From the NCBI RefSeq assembly GCF_020379485.1, contig NC_063452.1:35859608-35923607 (forward strand): a stretch of 64,000 nucleotides of DNA, in the 5' to 3' direction. The DNA comes from Brassica napus. Taxonomy: Eukaryota > Streptophyta > Magnoliopsida > Brassicales > Brassicaceae. Every line of letters starts with the position of its first letter. The first letter of the stretch is position 1. Both the position numbers and the translations under genes were made by a program. The notes beneath the pieces were generated by a model, which worked only from the letters and a program-made list of their open reading frames with translations, was not told the origin of the DNA and searched no databases. This document shows positions 10,150-22,599 of the stretch, piece after piece.

Positions 10150-11252
10150 GGGTCAAAAATGGTTATTTCGAAATCAACGGCTATGATTATTTCTTATTCA
10201 CGGATTTCTCACAAAACATTCAATGAAAGAAAGATCGGAAGTGAACGAACGAGCGAAATCCCGCACAAAAGCAACTCGCCGGAGAGCTGAACCATCACGC
10301 GGGTCAGCTCGCCGGCGAGCTCAACCATCACGTCGGTTTTATACTCGCCCGGCGAGCTTAACCATCACGCCGGTTTTATACTCGCCCGGCGAGCTTAACC
10401 ATCACGCCGGTTTTATACTCGCCCGGCGAGCTTAACCATCACGCCGGTTTTATACTCGCCCGGCGAGCTTAACCATCACGCCGGTCAGCTCGCCCGGCGA
10501 GCTCGACCTGATCCCGGCCTGTCCGACTTACTTCGACTCCCGTATCTTCCGTATAGCTGTGATATCTGACCTTCGGGACCATATACTTCTCGTTTTGTTT
10601 TGACTAAAGTTATTCTCGAAGTTTTATGACTAAAACCAAGAAATCGTATAAACGCCAAAAGACCTAAAACGGTCCGCAAGGATCCAAACTGGTCTAGAGG
10701 CCCATCTACGCTCTCCGAAGGGATTCGAGCCCATAAAAGTTATGACGGTTTGTCCTAACTCGCAGAAATACGATAAATGCTAAGTTTCCAAAGATAAATG
10801 TAAAGATTCGAGGATAACTATCAAGATCGACGAAAAATGGAATATTCCCAAAAGAGATAGACTTGGGCCCGAAGGCGAAGGATGGGTCACCGACCTAGAG
10901 CGACAATATAAGGAGAGCAGGAGCAGAAGAAAAGGGGGCCCGAGAATTTGGACTTAGAGAACTCTTGCTAGCTTAGAGAACTTAGGGCTTAGGTGGTTAG
11001 ACTAGCACAGCAAGGCTTAGGACGTCTTGGCCGCCTCTTGTCCTGTTGTTCGATAGTTAGCATATCTCTACTCCTCTTCGAGAAATCTTGTATTCATACT
11101 ATTCATAAAAAACGCCTCTGAGCGATTATCTATCTTTTTATCGTTCTAAAGTGATTACGCAGAGAATTCAGACCTTCAAGGAAAAACGGGTTCACTCGGT
11201 TTTCCTCCATTATTATTTGTTATAATCGACGGTGTGAATTTCGGTTCCCACA
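10145..11252 (+). repeat. E3 5' LTR, copy A
   Basis: A 1108-bp LTR from TGTTGGGGTC to TTCCCACA, followed by the primer-site-like GTTTGGCACTAGAAGGAGGG. It contains a TATA-like TATAAGG (10907-10913) and a GC-rich tandem repeat (10340-10480). Copy B (33759-34604) lacks about 260 bases across the repeat. The 3' LTR is at 37380-38445. Confidence 0.9.
10340..10500 (+). repeat. 37-bp GC-rich tandem repeat in E3 LTR
   Basis: About four tandem units with core GCCCGGCGAGCTTAACCATC, each 37 bases, flanked by diverged units. GCCGGCGAGC-type sequence is self-complementary, so each unit can form a hairpin. Copy B keeps roughly one unit. Confidence 0.9.
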
Positions 11253-11418
11253 GTTTGGCACTAGAAGGAGGGGGGTCGGATTCTCTAACTCAAAAATCAC
11301 TAAACGATAAAAGACACAGGATGTCTGCTCCAGCAGCTAACGATGTCGTTTCTTTCAAGGACCGGGCAACGGCCGATCAGGCCAAACCCCACAACGATCT
11401 CCTTGTCATCGAGCTGAC
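11253..11418 (+). pseudogene. E3 leader and protease start, copy A, truncated
   Basis: Collinear with 34605-34770: primer-site region, then a frame beginning MSAPAANDVVSF and ending VIELT just before the protease active site. Similarity to copy B stops at 11418; the next bases belong to E6. This is the right edge of duplication copy A. Confidence 0.85.
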
Positions 11419-12607
11419 ATAGCTGAAATCATTTTCATGAATGGGTCCAGTAACTTCTTCAGCCCGAAGAACAGATCAAAGGATCCACCATTGATTGACA
11501 ACGCAGCAGCACCATCGATCGACGGTCACCTCGAATGCAGACGAAGCACACTTGATAGAAAAGTAGAAATTGATGAGTTAGTAGCATAGATCTACAGAGC
11601 TATCAGAACTTCAGATGATTATCAATCGAGAGGCTCGATGACGACTACTATCCCTTCGACAACAGTATCAGCTGGTTGACAACACGCACGTATGAAATGA
11701 TGCAAGACACGACCATACTCTAGAGACCACATGCAGTCGGCACAAGAAGATCAAAATCGATCGCCAGTCATGCTCAACCATCGATTGACGCTCACGTCCA
11801 AGCATCGATTGACGCTCGACTCACATCATTCGAAGATCGGCTACAATCATTCACCTATCGGCTTGATGGTGTTAACTACACACTACGTGATAGTGTAGAT
11901 TCCTTGACCACACGCCTATACGTTTTGCTACAGTATTTGGATATGATTAAGAGACAACTCGAATCTCGAGCAGAACCGTCACCATCGATTGACAGAAGGA
12001 CTCGACCATCGATCGACGACGACTATGCAGCACTACAAAACAAGCTTGTTCCAAGAAGTCATTACATATAAGCTTGATGAAGATCACTTTCTCTCAAGAC
12101 TTTCTAAAAGGATCTACCAGGTGCTGATTGACATATTGAATCAACATATGCCAGACTTGGAATGCAACAGCGCATGATTGGAAATCTTCAGCATAGGATG
12201 CATGCTGCTGAGGTTGCTATAGAAAGATAAAAAACTCAGTGGACCAGAGGAGATAAGGCCATAAGAAGCTTCATTAGCACTTGTTTCCAGATGAGCAAAG
12301 ATGAAGTGGACACTTGCCATACAACCAAGTGGTCACTTTGATCTTACTAGCCACAAAACAACCTCTAAAGTAAAGCTAAATGACTATAAAAAGCGTTGAG
12401 TGGGAGGCAACCCCTATAGGTAATTTCTTATAGTTTTAATATTTTACAAGTTATTTATTTTCGTTTTTTAATATTCTTGAAGGTCAACAAAAAATTCCAA
12501 AAAGAGAACCAAGGAGCGGATACTTGTCATCGGCAGATGAGACCAGGTCAACATCGATCGACAATGCGACACCAGAAACGATCGACCTTGTTACATTCAG
12601 TACTTAT
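11419..12607 (+). pseudogene. E6 ORF2 fragment (E1 family)
   Basis: Degenerate copy of the ORF2 seen intact at 48693-49907. Recognisable are LDGVNYTLRDSVDSLTTRL near 11860 (the LDG...LT module), a KLDEDHFLSRLSKRI stretch near 12070 and a downstream non-coding block (AGCTAAATGACTATAAAAAG...GTGGGAGGCAACC, about 12370-12415) matching 50290-50335. 24-bp pairs are at 11491/11515, 11757/11781/11805, 11985/12009 and 12554/12578. Many stops. E7 is inserted at 12607; the sequence resumes at 20125. Confidence 0.78.
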
Positions 12608-13085
12608 TGTTGAGGAAAAATACTCATGTACTACTTTCCTCCAGTCCCCAGACAGGACCCAAACCTCCGAGTCCCCGTTTTAGGAACGCTCAGGATCCCC
12701 AGTATCGGGTACCCCGGTATCGGTTCCAAGAACCGCCTCCAGCTCCAAGAAAAGGCAATTGTCGATAAGGAGAACCTTCCATATTTCCGATATGGGAGAC
12801 TTCCATCTACTCCAAAACCGACCTATAGACGATTATATAAGGGGAAAAAAAAAAAGGGGAAACCAAACCCTAGAACAAGGGGATCGACTATTTTAGACTT
12901 GAAGGCTAGATTAGACGGCTAGACTAGGGTTTTCAACTCAATACTTTGTAATCTCTTCTAGTTGGATCAAATAAACGCTTATTCAAGTCATAATCTCTTT
13001 TACTACTCTAAAATCTATACGAAACCTAGCTATCCATCGTTCCGTAGTACTCTAAAAGATCCTACACAAACAAAATCCCCTAACA
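12608..13085 (+). repeat. E7 5' LTR
   Basis: 478 bp, TGTTGAGG to CCTAACA, with TATATAAG at 12834-12841. The 3' LTR is 432 bp, differing by small indels near the TATA region and scattered substitutions. Confidence 0.9.
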
Positions 13086-13127
13086 GTTTGGCGCTAGAAG
13101 GAGGGGAGTAATCTAAACTACACGTGC

Positions 13128-14990
13128 ATGGCGGTGGATGAGCAAGATAACCCGTCAGAATCTACTCCAAGAGAAGCCGAGCTACAAAGGCAACTCGACG
13201 GATTACAAAGCCAGGTAACCGACTTGCACAAGGCTCGGGAAGCTACCGAGAACCTTGAGATTTCCTCCGAAGTTCAACGCCTGAAGGAAAAGCTAGATGA
13301 ACATTCGAAGCAGCTGGAGCAAAGTGCTGAGAAGCTTACTCAGCTCGAATCTGAAAACCTTGTTCTCCGAAACAAAAATCAAGCCCTCAAAACAGCAAGC
13401 AACAAGAAGCGCCGCTTCCACACATAGGTCCTATCCATGCCAAGCCTGAACACACCCAACACCACAGGATGTACCGCTCGACATCCTTCAGGTGAAGCCG
13501 GGGCATCAGGAGAAAAAGCTGGAGATACACGAGTTCATGAAACAATATCCAGCGACTCCGAGATGGAAACATCCGAAGGAGCCGCGTCATTGCAGTCCTC
13601 ATTGACCACCTATCTGGAGCAGATGTTCTCCAAGAAGCTCGACGCCATGCAATCAATGGTAGAAAGGCTACCCGGGGTGGCACCTCCGATTCGGAAAAGT
13701 AATCCCGGTTCTTAAGCCGATACTCCTTTCACAGACAACATTGCCCTGATCGAGATGCCAAGAAAGTTCTCCTTCCCCAACATAAAGATGTATGACGGCA
13801 CCAGCGACCCAGATGACCACATCGCTCAGTATAAACAAAGGATGCTAGCTGTAGCACTCCCAAGGGAGTTCCGCGAGGCCACCATGTGCAAAGGATTCGG
13901 CTCAACTCTGATTGGACCCGCGTTGCAATGGTACAATAATCTATCAATCAGATCCATATCTTCGTTCGCAACTCTCAGCGATGGGTTTGTGGAGCAGTTC
14001 GTAAGTAGCTGGAACCTGGAGAAAACCTCGGATAGCCTCTATGAAATCCTCCAGCATCGGGCCGAACCCTTTCGCGATTACATAGCTCGCTTCAATCAGG
14101 AAAGGTATTGATTCCTAAATGCAACGTCACCACAACAATCTCAGCCTTCAAAAGAGGCCTGCTCCCATACGGGAATCTCTACAAGGAATTGACCAAGTAT
14201 CAGTGTAAAACTATGGAAGACGTATTATCCCGAGCTTGGGCCCAGGTAAAATGGGAGGAAGACGTCGCAAGCCGTGCTAGGACTCAGCAGAAACAAGCAA
14301 CCAGGCAAGACCGGAGTGATCGAGACGAGAGGTCCTCCCAGAAACCCAAGAAAGACCAAGGAGGCAGGAACCGGGACAGGTACACGAGTCGTCCACTCGA
14401 GAGAGCGGAAGGGATGTCGGTGTCTACCTGACCAGATATCTCACACTTGTCTGTATCCCAACCAGAGATAATCAACGCCCTAAGGAAGATGGGTCAACAG
14501 GTTAAATGGCCCCCGAAGATGAGGATACCCGATTCCTTCCGGAACCCCGACCTCTGGTGTGAGTTCCATCGTGACCATGGTCAAAAGACAGAGGATTGCG
14601 TCGCACTGAAGATCGAAGTCAACTAACTACTCCAGAAGGGATACCTTCGGGAGTTCCTCTCAGAAAATGCGAAGAACCTCCTAAGCAAGGAGACACCCAG
14701 GAAATCTGCTGAAACCAAGCCCGCGTCACCACCTCGACAGGACCGACTGATCCATGTCATATCCGGAGGTTCGGAGATAAGCGGCGTAAGCCATGCAGCC
14801 GCAAAGAAGAAATCTCGAAACGCCAAGCTTGGCCTGGAGACGTCCAAATCAAATCGGCTACTCTTGGGATCAGACAAAATAAGCTTCACTGCAAAGGAAC
14901 AAGAGAAGGTCTTAGCTCCCCACCATGACGCTCTGGTGGTATCGCTTACCATAGCAAACTGCTTGGTAAAGAGGATCCGCGCTAAACTCG
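13128..14990 (+). pseudogene. E7 gag and protease start (Tat/Retand type)
   Basis: Starts MAVDEQDNPS 43 bases after the 5' LTR. In order: an N-terminal coiled coil (13180-13400, EVQRLKEKLDEHSKQLEQ); an acidic Ser/Glu segment; a retrotrans_gag domain (13750-14200: MYDGTSDPDDHIAQYK, ALQWYNNL, FVEQFVSSW, FRDYIARFNQE); a basic Arg/Gln tail; a zinc-knuckle-like WCEFHRDHGQKTEDC near 14560; and the protease approach HHDALVVSLTIAN near 14920. Stops at about 13426, 13714, 14110, 14429 and 14625 and frameshifts break it. The DTG motif expected after the last segment is missing because similarity ends near 14980. Confidence 0.82.
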
Positions 14991-17121
14991 TAAGCTCCAG
15001 CAGGTTCGGCCCAGAGAAGCATCATTCCCCAGTTCAGAGAGGGCGACGGCCCGCAGATATCATCTCCACATGTTGTCAGATACCTCGGCACCCCGGAAAC
15101 TCCGGCTAAATAAGGAGTACCAAGAAGCAGGATGAGGTCCCTCATTTCCCCCATAAAGCACCATTTTGGAGACCAATCTTCTGCGCACACTCTAAAGAGG
15201 TCAGACCTCATAAAACATTCAAAGTTCTCAGTCAACCAGAGAAAGACGACTGTGGACCCCGCCCGAGGAGTCCCAAATCCATGACAACATCTTGGTCTTT
15301 CCAAAAGGGGGGCACGCGCCTCGAAGCAGGATCATCCATGACGCCGGGGCAGAAGATCTCTAAACCCCCCCAAGGTCCCGAAGAAAATAGCTATCAGTAT
15401 AGGATCCCTGGGGCAAGTTAAACCTACGAGCAATGCAAAGAACCATAGGTCAGAAGAGAACCCGATAAGCCCTGGGAGAAAACTAGTAGAGAAAACACTT
15501 GGAGTATTCGATCCCCGATGGACTATCCCCCAGACGATGAAAGGAGGAACCCTCTCTACTTTGAGCACAACCCCCAGGCTCATCATCCGAGGAATTGTCG
15601 AACTGTCGGTCCGGGACCAACCCAACCTATGGCACATGCCTAGGAGCCATGATGAGCAAGCTGAGACGGGGATCTCCCAACTAGGGGATGAGGTTCTACG
15701 ACAGGACAGAGTCCACGAGCTATCAAAAAGCAAAGGTAAAACGTTGTCTACCTATTTGGAACACCTTGCAACCTACTATTCTATATTAGGATCTCCGGAT
15801 CTCGATTTATATTACTTTATTATCTATTGTTTAAGCATTTTGGTTTCCTACTTATATATATGCTAAGAGTCTCCGGACAAAGCTTATATAATGAAATAGT
15901 TCCGACTATAAAAGTAGTAGGAAAGGCACAATACTTAAAGGGGCATATAGGGTTGGATCAGGTTCCGCGAAACCTTCGAATCCCAGCTCAACCTCACTGA
16001 TACGTGGTATTTCCATGTGAAAACAAATTGGTATGAGACATAAAGCAGGAATGGGTCTGCGCAAGCCTGAGTATGCTGTTGATACTACCTAAAACCCCTG
16101 TATAGCCTAAGGCATATCGGGGTCCCCAAAAATCATACGCGCAAGTACCTGTTTTAAAACGCTCCAGGCTATACGATACAGGGGACGCTATTTACAAGTG
16201 CAAAAGTACTGTGACATACTGGGAGCACTCGACTGCTTGACCAGACATGGAGAGTGGTAAAGTTTGGCACTTGGATTTTCAGCCACACCAGCAAAACTTT
16301 AATAAGTCTGATAGTGGCTTTTGCAGAAGCAGCATGCAGCACGGGAACTCGATAGTGACCAGCTTCCGAGCGGTAGAATGCGAAATCCCAACAGGTACTG
16401 GTAGTAGTCTCTCCTAGGGAGGCGGAATACGGTCCCTACGAAAACTATAATTACGGGTTAACACGAAACCCCGGATCTAGGCCCACAGGCCCTCAAACAA
16501 AATTTTAGTCTCCGCGGAAAATCCCGAGAGCTCTCTCGAAATCATAGAAGACCCCAGGGTACAACACGTAATAAACCACGGACCCATGGTCCATGCATTC
16601 TACAGTTAAGTTGGGGCATCAGGAACCCAGGAATCTCGGGGTCCAAAGGCAACCGGACCCTCACACGGGTCCGAGACCTCTCTGAAGGACTCACGAGTCC
16701 CCTTTTTCGCAATTCAAAGCGACTCACGGATCTCCAATCATTGAGGACGGACACCTCTTTGGTCCATTCTAAGATCCCGCAACTTTTCGACTAAACCCTC
16801 AAGCCTAGAAAGATCTGGAAGATGAAAGAAATTCTTGAGTCTCGTTAAGACCAAGTTCTCAAGATCACCTCCTGCACCCACAGATTGATTTCAAGGAAAT
16901 AAAAGCAGGGATGCGAAAGACATAACAAAAAACAGAAAGAAGAAATCTGAAGCACAATTTTTGAAGCCAACAGGCCAGAGTTTAGAGACGAGGCCACAAG
17001 GGACCGATGTTCAAAAGAAATACAAAAAAGGCACGAAGGCCTAACCAAAGTTTTAAACCCTCGCAGAAGGCATATACAACACAAAAGAAACCCCTAAGGG
17101 GTTGAAGAATTCAGATAAGGA
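14991..17121. other. E7 internal region without recognisable gene
   Basis: No conserved domain could be read on either strand. The longest plus-strand frame (15537-15866) has no motif I recognise. The tract occupies the place of pol and the pol-antisense-ORF spacer, so it is probably diverged pol remnants plus 3' non-coding sequence of the element. Confidence 0.5.
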
Positions 17122-19034
17122 TCAGGAGGCAGGAGGATCGACAGCAACGGGCTCTAGAGTCTTCTCGGTCTCAGTCGCGCTGTGAAGCGTTGGCTCTCCT
17201 TTGAAGGTAGGAGAAGGGAGCCCTTGAAACTCAGCTTCAGAGGTCTTCACCATCTTATATTGCTCCAGAGGACCCTCAAGGTCCCAGCTGTCCGTCTGAT
17301 GGTTGAGCCACTCCTTCATTAGCTCACAGCGAGCCACCACTATGGCGCCGTTCACCGCCATATTCTTCTCAGCGTCAAAGATCTCCGGGGCGCCTCTCAA
17401 GTTGCATACCTCCTCCTCTCTCTGCTCCTACTGCTCCCTCAGGGACACATTCTCCGCTGCAGCCAGTGCCCCAGCCTCATCTTGGTTCCTCACCTTAAGC
17501 TTCAAGGCTTTGATCTCCTTCTCCTTGGCAAGGACATTTTTCTTATCTTCACGTAGCTGAGAAGTCAACTCAGCCAGATCAACTTTGAGCGAAGCATTAT
17601 CCATCCTCCTCTCACCAGAGATGGAACAGCTGAGACATTGCCTGCAAGAATAATTGATCGTTAGCAAACGAGATACTAGAAGAAATTAAAAGGATGAGAG
17701 CATGTTACCTGAAGGAGATCACCCTGGTTGAGTTGGATGGAAGCAAAAGAATCCCCCTCTGGAAGAATCACCGGAGTCAGAGGAAACACCTTAGTGTTGA
17801 GATTGGCCAAAACTGTGGCTGGATCGTTCGATGACGTAGGAGAAACCCTCGGGGTAGATCCCGAAGCCCGAGACTTCTTTTTAGAAGAGGAAGCCAGAGA
17901 AGTCGCAGCCTGACGCTTGTTGCTCTTGATGAACTGGACCTCATCGTCGTTCTCACTAGGGGTAGCCTTCTTATGCGTGGCTTTCTTCGCCGACATCGAC
18001 ATACCTCCAAACCCTCTTATACTCGGCGAAGGCCTCTTCACCTTTGGATCCAGACATATTACCTGAAGCATGGCACCAATACATCTCAGCTAAATTGTTC
18101 GTAATAAGCAAAAAGAATGATCGGAGCTTACCCCAGATGCTGCAACGCTCCAAAGCTTCTTTGCTCACGAGAAAAGGGACCTGTCGACGCTCGATGGGGA
18201 GTTCCAGTACCTGCTTGATCGTCTTCTCTCCCAAAGATGGATCCATGCTAGGAATCTCTGCAAAAGGAAACAAGAAACGTTAGTCTTATGATACGATTAT
18301 CACCTTCACGACTCATATTACCCACCAGCTGTGCACCAGACAGGGGAGAAACCCGGGAGGTACATGAAAGCAAACTTCTCGGTCCAGCGACCATCGAAAG
18401 CCGGGACGCGCTTTCTATTTTTCTTCGTAATCTCCTGCACCGGAAGCTCTCTGCCGCGAGGATGCAGGTGGTATCTCCGTTCACCACCGTTCAGTCGGGT
18501 AATAGCATACTAATGTAGAACCTCGGCGACCCCGACAGTAAGACCTTCAAGGTCTCCTAAGTTCTGCAAAGCTGTCAAGGTCCTCCAGGAAGGGGGACTT
18601 AGCTGACCAGGAGAGATCTCCAACGCCTCCGACACCTTCACCACCAGCGAAGGAACTTGATCTCTGAAGCCCGATTCGAAAAACACTTCATACACCAGGA
18701 CCTCATCAACCTCAAAGTCCAAAACTCGCTCTATAGGACCCGGAATCCTAATAACAACGTCATCGGAAAGATGATACTTCGCTCGCCAGTTCGTAACTTG
18801 ATTCACTCCTATCGACGAAAGAGGGCCCACCGGAGGAAACTCGCATACCTCTGCGGATGAAGGAGCAAGGTCGACGACCTTGCGGCTAAGATTTTCAACC
18901 TCCGAGGTGAGGTCTGCGAAGAACCGGAGGAGTCCATCGATTCTGAAGAACCGACAACTGATCTCTCTTTCTTTGACCTAATCCTACCACCTATGGAAGA
19001 AAAGTCTAGGGCAAGATCGGGTTTGGATTTCATC
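17122..19034 (-). pseudogene. E7 antisense extra ORF with apparent introns
   Basis: Opposite to E7 gag. A reading from ATG 19033 (MKSKPDLALDF) downward passes a conserved block (YEVFFESGFRDQVPSL, then LTALQNLGDLEG, then RGRELPVQEITKKNRKR), a Lys/Ser-rich segment (KKKSRASGSTPR) and a coiled coil (AELTSQLREDKKNVLAKEKE). The frame is joined by short GT-AG gaps: 18325-18258, 18131-18063 and 17708-17642, plus one upstream of the ATG (19108-19035). The first two joins keep the frame. At least two frameshifts remain (near 18020 and in the first exon), and there is a stop before EQREEEVCNLRG, so it is decayed. Antisense extra ORFs are known in Tat-lineage elements; the product's role is unknown. Confidence 0.62.
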
Positions 19035-19692
19035 CTGGAGATGTAAGGGGAGAATCTAGAGGAAATAGATCGGGAGAAAAGAGAGAGTAAGTAAGAAGGA
19101 GATAATACCTGAAAATGGAGAATTGAGCTTGAGCGAATGAAGACCACAGAGAGAGAATAGGAAAGTTGGAAAGCCGCTAGGCGGCAAGAAGCAGAAAGAA
19201 GGGTAGTAAACCCTAGGAAGATTCCCACGCGCCAAAGGAGGACACCACGAGGGAGCGAATTCCGAGGTTTCATCATAACCTTCCCCTCTTTTCATAAACG
19301 CGGACCAAGAGATTCTAAGGAACCCCGAACTCCATCAAGAATCTCCCCGTTCGCGGTCAGCATTAAGGTCTTCTCCTATACCAGCTCCTCCTCAGGGAAC
19401 ATCAAAGCTCCAGGCTCCACCGTCTCCAAGACATCATCAGAAGCCCAGAGCTCCCCGTCCTCGACGAGAATCAGCGGTGTAAACAGTACCAGACCCCGGT
19501 CTGATGTAAGGGAAACTGATCATCCCCCGGGTTCAGAATACGGTTCCGGCCTGAGTGGAACCGGGGATCGCAGGATTACTGGAGCGATGTCCTGCCTGAG
19601 GGATACCTGCCGAGAATGAGCAACCCCGGTTGACTTGAGTGCAAAGGTTATTCCTCGAAATCGATGACGAAATCGAGAAATAAGGGGCAAAC
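19035..19692. other. E7 3' region and polypurine tract
   Basis: Holds the inferred 5' leader intron of the antisense ORF (19108-19035), then about 450 bases with no gene. It ends in AATAAGGGGCAAAC (19679-19692) next to the 3' LTR. The last 180 bases resemble 59800-59930 of E8. Confidence 0.65.
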
Positions 19693-20124
19693 TGTTGGGG
19701 AAAAAATACTCAGGTACAACTTTCCTCCAGGCCCCAGGCAGGACCCAGACCTCCGGGTCCCCGTTTTAGGAACGCTCAGGATCCCTAGTATCGGGTACCC
19801 CGGTATCAGTTCCAGGAACCGCCTCCAACTCCAAGAAATGGCAAATTGCCGATAAGGAGAACCTTCCATATTTCTGAATATGGAAGACTTCCATCTACTC
19901 CAACCGACCTATAGAACAAGGGATCGACTCTTTTAGACTTGAAGGCTAGAATTAGATGGCTAGACTAGGGTTTCTTACTATATACTGTGTAATCTCTTCT
20001 AGTTTGATCTAATAAACGCTTATTCAAGTCATAATATCTTTTACTACTCTAAAATCTATACGAAACCCAGCTTATCCATCATTCTGTAGTACTCTAAAAG
20101 ATCCAACACAAAAATCCCCTAACA
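19693..20124 (+). repeat. E7 3' LTR
   Basis: TGTTGGGG to CCTAACA, collinear with the 5' LTR, followed by CTTAT (TSD). Confidence 0.9.
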
Positions 20125-21165
20125 CTTATGATTTATATTCTCACTGAACTCCGACAACATGTACAGTGGGGATAGTGTAATTTAAGTCTGGGGGGGTAGG
20201 TTTACTAATATTCAATATACATATGAGTTTTAAAATGTTTTCATAAAGTTTAATTAAGTCAAGAAAGGGACAATGAACTTTTTCAATTTTCCTTACTCAT
20301 CTAAACACTCTTTAGCACCTTTCTTAGATATATTGACTGCAGAATGTACTATAGTTTTTAAAGTGGATCAGACTGTCAGTTATTCACACTTGCTGAGAAT
20401 GTTTAAATGAACCAAAGCTGACCTCCAACCTAATTGAGCTTAACTTGCTTGTCTTAAGGCTTGGTATACATTGGATCGGAATCCTCCTGCAAGTCTGGAA
20501 AGTAAAAAGTATGTGTGTCGCTAGTTCCTCTCTCTCTCCCCTTCAGTTGTAAAAAGGATTAGAACATGAATTTGGTGGCTACAACCATTAAAGTTTGATC
20601 CATAAAAATTCTAGAAAGAGATAAATGTCAAAAAAGTGAACGGGATCTAGTGGCTAAAACCATTAGCGTTTGATTCATGGAAGCCTGTCCAAATATCTCA
20701 GTCAATTAAAAAAATACAATGATACCCTTTTAAAAAGGGAGACATTGACTGAGAAGAAGAGAGAAGAGAGGGAGAAAGGAACTGGATAAGACTACATGTG
20801 TGTTCATATATTTGCTTGAGAGTATTCCATGTGTCCAGTGATCGATACTCTCAGGGTAAAGCCTAAACCTCTTATTTACATGTATTAAATGAGGTTAGTA
20901 GAGAGGATAGTTCGACGCTCATTGTTTTGCTTGAGGACAAGCAAAAGAGTAAGTTTGGGGTGTTGTGATATACCATGGATTTTACCCATTTTTAGCCATG
21001 GTATATAGGGTTTTTAAATACATATTAGTTGTTTTGAAGTTCTTTTAGTATGTTTTCAGGTTTTGAGTGATTTGGAAGAAAGTAGTGATTTTGGTGCATT
21101 TTGGAAATAAAATGATAAAGACCCGTAGCTGACTTTCGACCAATCTAGCGATCGATGATCAAGGA
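20125..21165 (+). other. E6 3' UTR, polypurine tract and truncated 3' LTR
   Basis: Continues E6 after E7: TACAGTGGGGATAGTGTAAT block, AGCTGACCTCCAA block, two copies of the GGTGGCTACAACCATT unit (20575-20690), the GAGGACAAGCAAAAGAG and purine tract, then an LTR start TGATATACCATGG at 20966. The LTR is cut at 21165, where a second LTR fragment begins. No gene. Confidence 0.75.
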
Positions 21166-21425
21166 TGATAATTTCTAGGCCATGGATTTTTACCCCTTTT
21201 AGCCATGGTTTATAAGTGTTTTTTTAATAACTAATTATTATATTCTAGAGTCTATTTAATATTTTTATAGGATCATGAGTGATTTGGAAAAAGTGATGAT
21301 TTTGGAGCATTTTTTGGGATATTAGGAGAAAGCAATCCGAGCTGATCATCGCGGAAGACCGTTGGTCGACATTCGGAGACAATAACTCGACGAAAGCCAC
21401 ACCTTGTAGAACATCGATCCTGCAC
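21166..21425 (+). repeat. LTR fragment of the E1/E6 family
   Basis: Begins TGATAATTTCTAGGCCATGG and follows the U3 part of the family LTR (GTTTATAAGTG, AGAGTCTATTTAAT, GATCATGAGTGATTTGG) with decayed palindromes near 21362, 21387 and 21414. It ends where E4 integrase sequence starts; the exact junction is uncertain by some tens of bases. Confidence 0.6.
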
Positions 21426-21745
21426 TCTAAAGATAATCAGCTACCAGATGCATCATCAGTTTTTGAAGGTAGGAGGACCATTTAGAAAGCGATCAACACC
21501 ACAATAACTATCTCTTCCTTTCCTTTCTAGGCAATCCTAAGACAAAGTCCATAGAGATATCAATCCATGGTGCATAGAATAGGGAGAGGTGTATACAAAC
21601 CTGTTGGTTGGACCTTAGACTTGGCTTTGTTTGCACACGACACACCTTGGCACACACGCTCCACTTTTCTTCTTCATACTCGGCCAGTAAAGTGCTCTTG
21701 CAAGGTGGAGAGTGTTTTTTGGCGACTCCAAAGTGTCCCATCAGC
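21426..21745 (-). pseudogene. E4 integrase N-terminal part
   Basis: GHFGVAKKHS near 21740, a degraded HHCC zinc region, then APWIDISMDFVLGLPRKER, whose first Asp (ISMDFVLGLP) is the first catalytic residue. A frameshifted KTDDAS stretch continues to about 21430. The second Asp and the Glu of the core are missing because the element ends here. Confidence 0.8.
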
Positions 21746-21762
21746 CCTCCTGCGTGAGCTTC

Positions 21763-22375
21763 CTAACATACAATTCGTCTCAAAGAACCACAGGAACACA
21801 CAGGCGGGTTATCATAGAAAAGAAATCCCTTTACTTGGTAGAATTTTCCACTAGCATGTTTTCTCAGATCTCTAAACATCTTAAACTCAGGATCATTAGC
21901 ATAACAAGATTTGATATGTTCAAATCCTAAGAGTTTAGTTTCCATTGAAGATAAAAGAGTATACCTTCTGGAGAGTGCATCAGCCACTACATTCTCCTTA
22001 CCTTTCTTGTAGTGGATGACATAAGGAAAGGTCTCAATGAACTCCACCCACCTGGCATGTCTCTTGTTCAGCTTCTGTTGCCCTTTGAGATGTTTAAAGG
22101 GATTCATGATCTGTATGGATCACAAACTCCTTAGGCCACAAGTAATGTTGCCCACACTTGTAAAGCTCTCACCAAGGCATACAGCTCCTTGTCATAGGTA
22201 GGATAGTTCAAGGTGGCGCCTCCTAGTTTTCTCACTGAAGTAAGCTATAGGTTTCTTATCCTGCATCAACACAGCTCCAATCCCAATACCAGATGCATCA
22301 CATTCAATTTCAAAAGTTTTAGAAAAGTCAGGAAGTGCAAGTAAAGGAGCACTTGTTAACTTCTCTTTTAGCATT
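21763..22375 (-). pseudogene. E4 RNase H and connection region
   Basis: Minus-strand RNase H with IECDASGIGIGAVLMQ and KPIAYFSEK (22374-22192), interrupted near 22190, then [20 protein letters not shown] and [11 protein letters not shown] (22070-21960), the usual C-terminal RNase H sequence of gypsy elements. Stops and a frameshift between the two parts. Confidence 0.85.
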
Positions 22376-22599
22376 TGAAAGGCCTCTTCTTGGGTTGGTC
22401 CCCAAGTGAAACCTACACTCTTTTGATCACTTCAGTCAGTGGTGCTGCAACCGTACTGAAATATCTCACAACCTCCTGTAGAAGCCAGCAAGTCCATGAA
22501 AACTTCTGACCTCTCCAATAGATTTAGGAGTCGGCCACCCCCTGATAGCTTTCACTTTTTCCTCATCAACCTGTATGCCCTGTGAGGTCACAACAAAAC

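Larger units (their letters stand above)
12608..20124 (+). mobile_element. E7: Tat-like Ty3/gypsy element with antisense ORF, pol mostly lost
   Basis: A complete-ended 7.5-kb insertion in E6: LTRs at 12608-13085 and 19693-20124, TSD CTTAT at 12603-12607 and 20125-20129, primer-site-like GTTTGGCGCTAGAAGGAGGG after the 5' LTR and polypurine AATAAGGGGCAAAC before the 3' LTR. Internally it has gag, the start of a protease, about 2 kb without recognisable domain, then a spliced antisense ORF. No RT, RNase H or integrase motif was found, so it is a deletion derivative or non-autonomous. E8 has a related 3' end. Confidence 0.88.
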
